A DNA stretch of 64,000 nt from Roseitalea sp. (GTDB taxonomy: Bacteria; Pseudomonadota; Alphaproteobacteria; Rhizobiales; Rhizobiaceae), in the NCBI GenBank assembly GCA_017642895.1, contig JAEPON010000010.1:103534-167533 (forward strand). The letters run 5' to 3'. Of the stretch, positions 8,242 through 16,570 are shown piece after piece. The notes under the pieces were generated by a model. It was not told the origin of the DNA. It saw only the letters and a list, made by a program, of their open reading frames with translations, and did no database searches. The position numbers were made by a program, and so were the translations under genes. Numbering within the stretch: the first letter of the stretch is position 1; the number at the start of each line of letters is the position of its first letter.

Positions 8242-9651
8242 ATGGCCAAATCCCGCACCCAGTTCATCTGCCAGAATTGCGGCACGGTGCACGCCCGCTG
8301 GTCGGGCAAGTGCGATGCGTGCGGCGAGTGGAACACGATCGTCGAGGAAAACCCGACGGCCGGGATCGGTGGCGGGCCGAACCGCAAACTGCGCAAGGGC
8401 CGTCCGGTCGCGCTGGTGCCACTGTCCGGTGAAAGCGAGGATGCACCGCGCATTGTCTCGCGCGTCGGCGAACTGGACCGTGTGACCGGCGGCGGCATCG
8501 TGCGTGGTTCGGCGCTGCTTCTGGGTGGCGATCCGGGCATTGGCAAGTCGACGCTTCTGATGCAGGCGGCGGCCGCCCTCGCCCGCGCCGGTCATTCGGT
8601 GATTTATGTGTCGGGCGAAGAAGCGGTGGCGCAGGTGCGGCTGCGCGCCCAGCGCCTCGGCGCCGCCGACAGCGCCGTCCAGCTCGCCGCCGAAACCAAC
8701 ATCGAGGACATTCTTGCAACCCTCGACGCGTCCGACAAGCGCCCCGATCTCGTCATCCTCGACTCGGTCCAGACGCTCTGGACCGACAGTGTCGAAAGCG
8801 CGCCGGGCACGGTGACCCAGGTGCGCGCCTCGGCCCAGGCGATGATCCGCTATGCCAAATCGACCGGTGCGGCGGTGGTGCTCGTCGGCCATGTGACCAA
8901 GGACGGCCAGATCGCCGGCCCGCGCGTCGTTGAGCACATGGTCGATGCGGTTCTACATTTCGAGGGTGACGGCGCGCACCAGTACCGCATCCTCAGGGCG
9001 ATCAAGAACCGCTTCGGGCCGACCGACGAGATCGGCGTGTTCGAGATGGGCCAGACGGGTCTGCGCCAAGTGCCCAACCCGTCGGAACTGTTTCTGGGCG
9101 AACGGTCGGGCAAGGCGCCGGGCGCGGCGGTGTTCGCCGCCATGGAGGGCACGCGGCCGGTTCTGGTCGAAATCCAGGCGCTGTGCGCGCCGACCTCGCT
9201 GGGCACGCCGCGCCGCGCCGTCGTCGGCTGGGATTCGGCGCGCCTTGCCATGGTCATCGCCGTGCTCGAAGCCCATTGCGGCGTGCGCCTTGGCCAGCAC
9301 GATGTCTATCTGAACGTTGCCGGCGGCTACCGCATCTCGGAACCGGCGGCCGATCTTGCGGTGGCGGCAGCTCTCGTCTCGTCGCTGGCCGGGCTTGCCC
9401 TGCCCGCGACAAGCGTCTATTTCGGCGAAATCAGCCTGTCCGGCGCCGTCCGGCCGGTACCGCATGCCGCAAACCGGCTCAAGGAAGCAGAAAAACTGGG
9501 CTTTGGCGAAGCAGTGCTGCCGCAAACGGCCAGCGAGGCAGGAACGGCGCAGAAAGGTTTGCACGAAATGGAAACGCTGATGGACCTTGTCGCGCGCATC
9601 GCCGGTGGAAAACAGCTTTCGCGCGAGACCGACCAGGACCGGCAGGCTTGA
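8242..9651 (+). CDS. radA: DNA repair protein RadA
   Basis: A 469-residue RecA-family ATPase that drives branch migration in recombinational repair. An N-terminal C4 zinc finger (Cys10, 13, 24, 27) is followed by Walker A GGDPGIGKST (95-104), the RadA-specific KNRFG motif, and a C-terminal Lon-protease-like domain ending around residue 445. ATG 8242 is chosen over the TTG six bases upstream because MAKSRTQFICQNCG is the family start. All catalytic landmarks are intact. Confidence 0.96.
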   Translation: MAKSRTQFICQNCGTVHARWSGKCDACGEWNTIVEENPTAGIGGGPNRKLRKGRPVALVPLSGESEDAPRIVSRVGELDRVTGGGIVRGSALLLGGDPGIGKSTLLMQAAAALARAGHSVIYVSGEEAVAQVRLRAQRLGAADSAVQLAAETNIEDILATLDASDKRPDLVILDSVQTLWTDSVESAPGTVTQVRASAQAMIRYAKSTGAAVVLVGHVTKDGQIAGPRVVEHMVDAVLHFEGDGAHQYRILRAIKNRFGPTDEIGVFEMGQTGLRQVPNPSELFLGERSGKAPGAAVFAAMEGTRPVLVEIQALCAPTSLGTPRRAVVGWDSARLAMVIAVLEAHCGVRLGQHDVYLNVAGGYRISEPAADLAVAAALVSSLAGLALPATSVYFGEISLSGAVRPVPHAANRLKEAEKLGFGEAVLPQTASEAGTAQKGLHEMETLMDLVARIAGGKQLSRETDQDRQA

Positions 9652-9741
9652 GCGCACGCGCCGAACGCGGCAAGACATCGGGACATCTCACCCGCTTGAT
9701 GCCCACATCGTAAATGACCGCCCGCAAAGAGACACCAGATC

Positions 9742-10266
9742 ATGCCCATCACGCTTCTTGACGGACTCTTCATTGGCCTGGTGCTGATTTCGGCCGTGCT
9801 CGCCATGGTGCGCGGCTTTTCCCGTGAGGTCTTGTCGATCGGATCGTGGGTCGCCGCAGCGGTAGCCGCGTTCCTCTTCTACCGCGCACTCGCGCCTTTC
9901 GTGCAGGATTATGTCGACAATGAACTGATCGCCCAGCTTGTCGCCGCGGGCCTCATCTTCCTTGTGGCGCTCATCGTCGTCACGCTGATCACCATGCGCA
10001 TCGCGGACATGATCATCGACAGCCGCATCGGCCCGCTCGACCGGTCGCTGGGCTTCGTCTTCGGCGCCGCGCGCGGCGTGATCGTTGCCGCGGTCGCGAT
10101 CTGGTTCATCAATTTCTTCGTCGGCGACCAGGACATCGCCTGGATCGACAGCGCCAAGTCCAAACCGTTCCTCGACCAGGTGGCGCAGTCGCTGGTCGAC
10201 CTGTTGCCCGACGATCTGGGCGCGGTCATGCCCGGCGGCGAAACCGCCGAAACCACAGACACATGA
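9742..10266 (+). CDS. cvpA: CvpA family membrane protein
   Basis: A 174-residue inner-membrane protein with four hydrophobic helices and the conserved N-terminus LDGLFIGLVLISAVLAMVRG, ending in a soluble tail. CvpA homologues affect colicin V production and envelope stress in enterobacteria; the biochemical role is unknown. Its stop overlaps the purF ATG (ATGA), the same cvpA-purF arrangement as in E. coli. Confidence 0.92.
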   Translation: MPITLLDGLFIGLVLISAVLAMVRGFSREVLSIGSWVAAAVAAFLFYRALAPFVQDYVDNELIAQLVAAGLIFLVALIVVTLITMRIADMIIDSRIGPLDRSLGFVFGAARGVIVAAVAIWFINFFVGDQDIAWIDSAKSKPFLDQVAQSLVDLLPDDLGAVMPGGETAETTDT

Positions 10267-11738
10267 CCGATCGCGCCGACAGCGTCGCCGTGGCCGACGA
10301 AGCGGACGACCATTTTCACGATGAATGCGGCGTGTTCGGCATTTTCGGCCGCGCCGAGGCGGCGTCATTCACAACGCTGGGCCTGCATGCGTTGCAGCAT
10401 CGGGGCCAGGAAGCGGCGGGTATCGTCTCGTTCGATGGAACCCAATTCCATGTCGAGCGCCATGTCGGCCTGATCGGCGACACATTCACCAAGCCGTCGG
10501 TTCTGGCGCGGCTGCCCGGCGACCGTTCGATCGGCCATACGCGCTATGCCACGACCGGCGGGGCGGGACTGCGCAACGTCCAGCCGCTTTTTGCCGAACT
10601 GGACGGCGGCGGTTTGGCCATTGCCCATAACGGCAACATCACCAACGCGCTGACCGTGCAACGCAACCTGCAACGCAAGGGCGCGATCTTCTCGTCGACC
10701 TCAGACACCGAGACGATCCTGCATCTGGTTGCCACCAGCGCGGAAAAGGACCTTTTCGCCCGCTTTTGCGATGCGGTCGGCCAACTCGAAGGCGCGTTCT
10801 CGCTGGTCGCCCTGTCGTCCAAGAAGATGATCGGCTGCCGCGACACGCTCGGCATCAGGCCGCTGGTGCTCGGCGATCTCGACGGGTCGTGGATCCTCGC
10901 CTCGGAGACCTGCGCGCTCGACATCATGGGCGCGCGCCATGTGCGGGACGTCAAACCGGGCGAAGTCATCGTCATCACGGAAAAGGGCATCGAAAGCCAT
11001 TTTCCGTGGGCCGAGGAAAAGCCGCGCTTCTGCATCTTCGAATATGTCTATTTCTCGCGCCCCGACAGCCGTGTCGAAGGCCGCAACGTCTATGAAATCC
11101 GCAAGCGGATCGGCATGGAGCTGGCGCGCGAGGCGCCCGTGGGCGCCGACATTGTCGTGCCGGTGCCCGACAGCGGCGTGCCGGCGGCGGTCGGCTTCGC
11201 CCAAGGGGCAGACCTGCCGTTCGAACTGGGCATCATCCGCAACCATTATGTCGGCCGCACCTTCATCCAGCCGACGGACTCAATCCGGCATATGGGCGTC
11301 AAGCTCAAGCACAATGCCAACCCGTCCGTTCTCGAAGGGCGCTCGGTGGTGCTGGTCGATGATTCGATCGTGCGCGGCACGACCAGCCAGAAGATCGTGC
11401 AGATGGTGCGCGACGCCGGTGCGCGCGAGGTGCATATGCGCATCGCCTCGCCACCGACCATGTCGTCCTGCCACTATGGCGTTGATACCCCGGAGAAATC
11501 CAAGCTGCTCGCCTCGCGCATGTCAGTCGCAGAGATGGCGCAGTTCATCCGCGTCGATTCGCTCGAATTCCTGACCATTGACGGGCTCTATCGCGCCGTG
11601 GGCGAGAGTGCTCGCGACGCCGATGCGCCACGCTTTTGCGATGCATGCTTCACCGGCGCCTACCCGACGCGGCTGCTCGACCATGAGGGGCCGGACAATG
11701 TGCGCAAACTGTCGCTTTTGGCCAACCCCAACGCCTGA
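10263..11738 (+). CDS. purF: amidophosphoribosyltransferase
   Basis: A 491-residue enzyme of the first committed step of purine synthesis (PRPP plus glutamine to phosphoribosylamine). The N-terminal nucleophile glutaminase begins at Cys22 in DECGVFGIFG, so a 21-residue propeptide must be removed. The glutaminase domain is followed by the PRTase domain with the PRPP loop VVLVDDSIVRGTT (about residues 362-374). Translationally coupled to cvpA. Confidence 0.97.
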   Translation: MTDRADSVAVADEADDHFHDECGVFGIFGRAEAASFTTLGLHALQHRGQEAAGIVSFDGTQFHVERHVGLIGDTFTKPSVLARLPGDRSIGHTRYATTGGAGLRNVQPLFAELDGGGLAIAHNGNITNALTVQRNLQRKGAIFSSTSDTETILHLVATSAEKDLFARFCDAVGQLEGAFSLVALSSKKMIGCRDTLGIRPLVLGDLDGSWILASETCALDIMGARHVRDVKPGEVIVITEKGIESHFPWAEEKPRFCIFEYVYFSRPDSRVEGRNVYEIRKRIGMELAREAPVGADIVVPVPDSGVPAAVGFAQGADLPFELGIIRNHYVGRTFIQPTDSIRHMGVKLKHNANPSVLEGRSVVLVDDSIVRGTTSQKIVQMVRDAGAREVHMRIASPPTMSSCHYGVDTPEKSKLLASRMSVAEMAQFIRVDSLEFLTIDGLYRAVGESARDADAPRFCDACFTGAYPTRLLDHEGPDNVRKLSLLANPNA

Positions 11739-11757
11739 CTGATCCGGAACACGCTCC

Positions 11758-12510
11758 ATGACGACACCGCCAGACCTGACCGGCAAGCTTGCCCTGGTGA
11801 CCGGCGCATCGCGCGGCATCGGCTACGAGATCGCTTTGCAGATGGCCGGGGCCGGCGCTCATGTGATCGCCGTTGCGCGCACCGTTGGCGGGCTTGAAGA
11901 GCTGGACGACAAGATCAAGGCGGCCGGCGGCGAGGCGACGCTGGTGCCGCTTGACCTTGCGGACTTTGAGGCGATCGACCGGCTGGGCGGCGTCATCGCC
12001 GAACGCTGGGGCAAACTCGACATTCTTGTCGCCAATGCCGGCATGCTCGGCACGCTGACGCCGGTGGGCCAGATGAAGGCAAAGGATTTCGAGGCGGTCA
12101 TGGCCGTCAACGTCACCGCAACCTGGCGGATGATCCGTTCGGTCGACCCGCTTTTGCGGCTGTCGGAAGCCGGCCGCGCGATCATCGTGTCGTCCTCGGT
12201 TGCCCACAAGGTCAAGCCCTATTGGAGCGGTTATGCTGCCTCCAAGGCCGCCATCGACATGCTGACGCGGGTCTGGGCAGCCGAGAACGCCAAAGGGCCG
12301 ATGCGCATCAACCTGGTCAATCCGGGCCCGACCCGCACCGCGATGCGCGCGCAGGCGGTGCCCGGCGAGAAACCCGAGAGCCTGCCGACGCCGGCGCAAA
12401 CGGCGGCCAAGATCGTACCCATGGCCGCACCGGACCTGACGCATACGGGCAAGATTTTGGATGTCCCCACCCACGCCTGGCTCGATGTGGCGCCACCCGC
12501 GCCACTCTGA
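11758..12510 (+). CDS. SDR family NAD(P)-dependent oxidoreductase
   Basis: A 250-residue classical short-chain dehydrogenase. The cofactor motif TGASRGIG is at residues 15-22, NAG at about 96, the serine at about 146 in IVSSSV, and the YAASK catalytic pair at about 159-163. Substrate specificity cannot be read. It follows purF by 19 bp, the usual neighbour in this order, so it is probably cotranscribed with it. Confidence 0.92.
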   Translation: MTTPPDLTGKLALVTGASRGIGYEIALQMAGAGAHVIAVARTVGGLEELDDKIKAAGGEATLVPLDLADFEAIDRLGGVIAERWGKLDILVANAGMLGTLTPVGQMKAKDFEAVMAVNVTATWRMIRSVDPLLRLSEAGRAIIVSSSVAHKVKPYWSGYAASKAAIDMLTRVWAAENAKGPMRINLVNPGPTRTAMRAQAVPGEKPESLPTPAQTAAKIVPMAAPDLTHTGKILDVPTHAWLDVAPPAPL

Positions 12511-12588
12511 AACAAGCGCGATTGACGTCAACTTCCATTGCGATAACCTGATCGTCTGACGTCGCCGGTCATCACGGGAGGAGCCGAC

Positions 12589-14922
12589 ATGGTGTGGGCG
12601 CTGGTCGCGATCGCCGTGCTTGCGGCGCTGTATGGTGGTCTTGCTTTGCGCGAGAAAGGCCGGACGGGTGGGAGCACGCGGCAGGCGCTGGCGCTGGCTG
12701 TGCCGGCGCTGTTCCACCGGCTCGACACGCGAGCGGTCCGCGAAGCCGGCGCGACCGAAGGCCCGGTGATATTCGCGATTTCCGAACAAGCAAAGCTCGA
12801 CGCGGCGCTTTTTCTGGCGGCGCTGCCCGACGACACGCTGCATGTTCTCGACCCCGCTTCGGCCGGCCATTGGCCGGTCGAGACGTGCCGGCCACTGGCG
12901 AAATCGGTCATCTTCGACAAAGAGCGGATGATCGCCAACCGCCGCCTCGTGCGTCACCTCAAGGGCAAGGGCCGGCTGGCGGTCTATTTCCCCGATGCGG
13001 TCGAGCCCGATGCGGACGCGTTCCGCCTCTACCGGGCCGTTGCGCTTCTGGCGCGCAAGACCGGTGCGAAGATCGTGCCGCTGACGATCGGTAATGCCCG
13101 CTTCCTGCGGTCCTCGCTGACACCGGCCGAAAAAGCGCCACGGCAATGGCTGCCACGCCTGACAATGCATGCGCTTGCGCCCGCCACGATGAGCGAGATC
13201 ATCGCGATGCGCGGACGCGAATTGACGACGCCGGCCAACGCGCTGTTCGACCGCATGGCCGAACTGCGCTTTACCTCCGTCGACCCGGCACAGACGCTGT
13301 TCGGCGCGCTGGTTTCGGCCGCGCGCACCTACGGGCCAGGCCGGGTTATCGTCGAGGACACGGTGACCGGGGCGCTCGCCTACAAAAGGGTGCTGATCGG
13401 CGCGCGCGTGCTCGGAAAACGCTTCGTCGCCATGTCCTCGCCGGGCGAAGCGATGGGCGTGCTGCTGCCCAATGCCAATGGCGCGGTCGTTACCTTCTTT
13501 GCACTGCAATCGGCGGGCCGCGTGGCCGCGATGCTGAACTACACGGCGGGTCCGGCCAATGTGGTCTCGGCGATCAACACGGCAAGGATCCGCACGGTGC
13601 TGTCGTCGCGCGCCTTCATCGAAAAGGCCGAACTGCAACCGCTGGCGGATGCGATCGAGGAGAACGGCACCAAGATCGTCTGGCTGGAAGATGTGCGCGA
13701 GACAGTCTCGCTGTCGGAAAAACTGTCAGCGGCAGCGCTGTGGTCGCGGCCGCTCGCGGAGACCCGGGCCAATGATCCGGCCGTTGTTCTGTTCACGTCC
13801 GGGACCGAAGGTTCGCCCAAGGGCGTGGTCCTTTCGCACCGCAATCTGGTTGTCAATGCAGCGCAGTCCGAGGCACGCGTTTCGATCTCGGTCGAGGACA
13901 GCCTGTTCAACGTACTGCCGCTGTTTCACTCGTTCGGGCTGACGGGCGGCATGGTTTTGCCCCTGCTCTACGGCGTGCGGCTGTTTCTCTACCCCTCGCC
14001 GCTGCACTACAAGCTGATCCCGCAGGTCGCAGCGCGGGTGCAGCCGACGATCATGTTCGGCACCGACACCTTCCTGGCCGGCTATGCGCGCACCGCCAAG
14101 GACACCGACTTTTCCTCGCTGCGCTTCGTCGTTGCCGGCGCCGAGGCGGTCAAGCAAGAGACCGAGGACGTGTTCAGGCAGCGGTTCGACTGCCACATTC
14201 TGGAAGGCTACGGCATGACCGAGGCCGCGCCGGTCGTCGCCGTCAATTCAGCCACCCACAGCAGGCTGGGAACGGTCGGGCGCGCCCTGCCCGGCATCGC
14301 GGTCCGGCTCGAACCGGTCAAGGGAATCGCGGGCGGCTCGCGCCTGTGGGTGAACGGGCCCAATGTGATGCTCGGCTATCTGAAAGCGGACCGGCCGGGC
14401 GAATTGCAGCCGCTCGAAGATGGCTGGTACGATACGGGCGACATCGTCCACATCGATCATGAGGGCTTCATCGAGGTGCGCGGCCGTGCCAAGCGCTTCG
14501 CCAAGATCGGCGGCGAAATGGTGTCGTTGGGCGCCGTCGAGATGCTGGTGCAATCGCTGTGGCCGGCCGACCGGCACGCCGCGCTTTCGGTCGCCGACCG
14601 GCGCAAGGGCGAAAAGATCGTGCTGGCGACGACCACGCAGGATGCCGACCGCCAGCGCATCGCCGACAAGACGCAGGAAGAAGGCATGACGAAGCTGATG
14701 GTGCCCTCTGACATTGTGCCGATGGACGACATACCGGTGCTCGGCTCCGGCAAGACCGACTATGTGACGACGCAGGAACGGGTGATGTCGCTGCTCAGGC
14801 GGATCAGCCGGGTTGGCTCGGGCCGGAGCCGGAAGTCGAATGACGACGCGCCTGACGCCGCCACAGGCGCACCGAAAACGGCAAAAAAGCCAAATAGGCG
14901 AGCGCGGAAAAAGTCAGCGTGA
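12589..14922 (+). CDS. Aas-like acyl-activating enzyme with degenerate acyltransferase domain
   Basis: A 777-residue membrane-anchored protein laid out like Aas (2-acylglycerophosphoethanolamine acyltransferase / acyl-ACP synthetase). An N-terminal TM (about 1-20) precedes a PlsC-like region (about 30-200). There the HX4D motif is replaced by SEQAKLD near residue 66 and FPEG by FPDA near 134, so acyltransferase activity is probably lost. The ligase half is intact: LFTSGTEGSPKG (about 401), YGMTEAAP (about 541), DTGD (about 615) and the A10 lysine in GSGKTDY (about 720). A strong GGGAGGAG site precedes the ATG. The basic C-terminal tail runs 119 bp into the convergent pssA. Expected role: fatty acid activation. 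Confidence 0.85.
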   Translation: MVWALVAIAVLAALYGGLALREKGRTGGSTRQALALAVPALFHRLDTRAVREAGATEGPVIFAISEQAKLDAALFLAALPDDTLHVLDPASAGHWPVETCRPLAKSVIFDKERMIANRRLVRHLKGKGRLAVYFPDAVEPDADAFRLYRAVALLARKTGAKIVPLTIGNARFLRSSLTPAEKAPRQWLPRLTMHALAPATMSEIIAMRGRELTTPANALFDRMAELRFTSVDPAQTLFGALVSAARTYGPGRVIVEDTVTGALAYKRVLIGARVLGKRFVAMSSPGEAMGVLLPNANGAVVTFFALQSAGRVAAMLNYTAGPANVVSAINTARIRTVLSSRAFIEKAELQPLADAIEENGTKIVWLEDVRETVSLSEKLSAAALWSRPLAETRANDPAVVLFTSGTEGSPKGVVLSHRNLVVNAAQSEARVSISVEDSLFNVLPLFHSFGLTGGMVLPLLYGVRLFLYPSPLHYKLIPQVAARVQPTIMFGTDTFLAGYARTAKDTDFSSLRFVVAGAEAVKQETEDVFRQRFDCHILEGYGMTEAAPVVAVNSATHSRLGTVGRALPGIAVRLEPVKGIAGGSRLWVNGPNVMLGYLKADRPGELQPLEDGWYDTGDIVHIDHEGFIEVRGRAKRFAKIGGEMVSLGAVEMLVQSLWPADRHAALSVADRRKGEKIVLATTTQDADRQRIADKTQEEGMTKLMVPSDIVPMDDIPVLGSGKTDYVTTQERVMSLLRRISRVGSGRSRKSNDDAPDAATGAPKTAKKPNRRARKKSA

Positions 14923-15658
14923 GCCAGGTGAAGTTGGCCAGCGCCGCAACATAGAAGACCACGGTCAGGATGAGCGGCATGACGGCGGTGCGCGGAATGC
15001 GCGCGCCCAGCGTCTTGCCCGACCAGACCGGCAGGTTGGAGACCATCAGAAACCCGATGGCGATGGTGTAGACCGATACTACAGAGGCGGTGAACCAGCC
15101 GGGCGAAAAGCCCAGAAAACCCAGATAGACCGGCAGCAGCACGACCAGCGCGGCGCCCGGCGCGGGAATGCCGACGAAAAAGCCTTGCTGCCATCTGGGC
15201 CGGTTGACGTCGCCGGCCATCACGTTGAAGCGCGCAAGGCGCAATGTGCACGCGATCACGTAGAGGAGCGCGGCGATCCAACCCAATTGCGCGGCCTCGT
15301 CGAGCACGAAGACATAAAGGACCAGCGCCGGGACCACGCCGAAATTGACCGCATCGGCCAGCGAATCCATTTCGGCGCCGAACTTGGAGGTGCCCTTGAC
15401 CAGCCGCGCCATGCGTCCGTCCAGGCCGTCGAGGACCGCAGCGATCAGAATGAGGCCAATGGCCACATCGAAGCGCTGCTCGAATGCCATGCGCACGGCC
15501 GACAAGCCGGCGCAAATCGCCAGAACCGTGATGATGTTGGGCAGCACGAAGCGCAGCGGCACCTCGCGCAGGCGGCGGCGCGACGCCTCGTCGCCATTGC
15601 CGCCTTCCTTCTTGGGCCCGTCGGGCTCGAACGGCGGAAAAGCGTCATCCATCGACAT
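14804..15658 (-). CDS. pssA: CDP-diacylglycerol--serine O-phosphatidyltransferase
   Basis: A 284-residue inner-membrane enzyme making phosphatidylserine. The CDP-alcohol phosphotransferase motif is complete: DGLDGRMARLVKGTSKFGAEMD within about residues 73-94, with its DG, AR, G and two D positions. About seven membrane helices follow. Start ATG at 15658 (MSMDD); the frame upstream overlaps psd and is not conserved. It begins 2 bp after the psd stop, forming a psd-pssA pair. Its last 119 bases overlap the 3' end of the Aas-like gene on the other strand. Confidence 0.95.
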   Translation of the reverse strand: MSMDDAFPPFEPDGPKKEGGNGDEASRRRLREVPLRFVLPNIITVLAICAGLSAVRMAFEQRFDVAIGLILIAAVLDGLDGRMARLVKGTSKFGAEMDSLADAVNFGVVPALVLYVFVLDEAAQLGWIAALLYVIACTLRLARFNVMAGDVNRPRWQQGFFVGIPAPGAALVVLLPVYLGFLGFSPGWFTASVVSVYTIAIGFLMVSNLPVWSGKTLGARIPRTAVMPLILTVVFYVAALANFTWLTLTFSALAYLAFLPFSVRLWRRQARRHSTSGSGPSQPG

Positions 15659-15660
15659 GG

Positions 15661-16359
15661 TCACGCAACCCGCGTGACCGGCGCCGGGCGCGGGCGCCCA
15701 TAGGCGGCGATGACCGTTTCGCCGGCCACCGCCATCTGGCCGGTGAAGACCTGCGGCGTCGCCTCGGGCGGCAGATAGACATCGACACGCGATCCAAAGC
15801 GGATCAGGCCGATGCGCTCGCCGGCACCCAGTTCCTCGCCTTCTTCGCAAAACGAGATGATGCGCCGCGCCACCAGGCCGGCGACCTGGACAGCCGCGAC
15901 AGGGCCTTGAGGGCTGTCGAAAACGAAGCCGTTGCGCTCATTTTCACGGCTGGCCTTGTCGAGATCGGCATTGAGGAACTTGCCGGGCTTGTAGGCCTGC
16001 GTCGTGATGCGGCCGCGCACCGGGGCGCGGTTCACATGAACCGAAAAGACGTTCATGAAGACCGAGATGCGGGTGCGTTCGGCATCGCCAAGGCCAAGCT
16101 CAGCGGGCGGAACGGCCGGCCCGATCGCCGAAACGACACCGTCGGCCGGGCTGACGACGATGTCGTCATCGAGCGGGGTGACCCGTTGCGGGTCGCGGAA
16201 GAAATAGGCGCACCAACCGGTCAGGAACAGGCCGATCCAGAACAGCGGATCGAAGATCAGTCCCAATATGACCGCAGCGGCGAAGAAAGCACCGACGAAC
16301 GGCCAGCCCTCGCGCCGCACGGGAACGAAGGCTTTGGTCACGGTGTCGATGAGGCTCAT
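15661..16359 (-). CDS. psd: phosphatidylserine decarboxylase proenzyme
   Basis: A 232-residue short-form Psd, converting phosphatidylserine to phosphatidylethanolamine. It is made as a proenzyme cleaved at a Gly-Ser pair to create the pyruvoyl group; the site is in IRFGSRVDV (about residue 190). Two hydrophobic segments near residues 20-55 anchor it. ATG 16359 (MSLIDTV) is the family start. With pssA immediately downstream, the two consecutive PE synthesis steps are encoded together. Confidence 0.95.
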   Translation of the reverse strand: MSLIDTVTKAFVPVRREGWPFVGAFFAAAVILGLIFDPLFWIGLFLTGWCAYFFRDPQRVTPLDDDIVVSPADGVVSAIGPAVPPAELGLGDAERTRISVFMNVFSVHVNRAPVRGRITTQAYKPGKFLNADLDKASRENERNGFVFDSPQGPVAAVQVAGLVARRIISFCEEGEELGAGERIGLIRFGSRVDVYLPPEATPQVFTGQMAVAGETVIAAYGRPRPAPVTRVA

Positions 16360-16452
16360 GGTCGGTTCCGGGCTGGGTGCGATGGCACGGACATATTGCG
16401 CGACGGCACAGGGCGCAAGGGAGAGCGGTTGGTGGTTCGCGCAAACCCCGGC

Positions 16453-16557
16453 CTTCGAGGCTCGCATCCCAACACCCTCATCCTGAGGTGCGGGCGCAGC
16501 GGGCCTTGAAGGGCGAGGGTGTTGGGCCGCTCGCGCCTCAGGATGAGGGGGTGATGG
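16453..16557. repeat. palindromic intergenic repeat with two alternative stems
   Basis: The 211-bp gap between psd and the ABC exporter contains two perfect inverted repeats that share bases: CCCAACACCCTC (16468-16479) with GAGGGTGTTGGG (16515-16526), and CCCTCATCCTGAGG (16475-16488) with CCTCAGGATGAGGG (16536-16549). The CCTCATCCTGAGG core is a repeat type widespread in Hyphomicrobiales. No gene is seen in 16360-16570. Confidence 0.75.
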
Positions 16558-16570
16558 GTTTGTCTGCGCC

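Noticed and set aside
12522..12531. TTGACGTCAA palindrome before the Aas-like gene, resembling half of the alkB operator
   Set aside because: The half-site spacing differs from the alkB palindrome (no central TTTA) and a 10-bp palindrome is weak evidence alone.
11650..13638. 662-codon open frame on the minus strand
   Set aside because: It is antisense to purF, the SDR and the Aas-like gene, all with clear motifs. High GC with strong third-position bias produces such shadow frames; its translation is Arg/His/Gln-rich with no domain.
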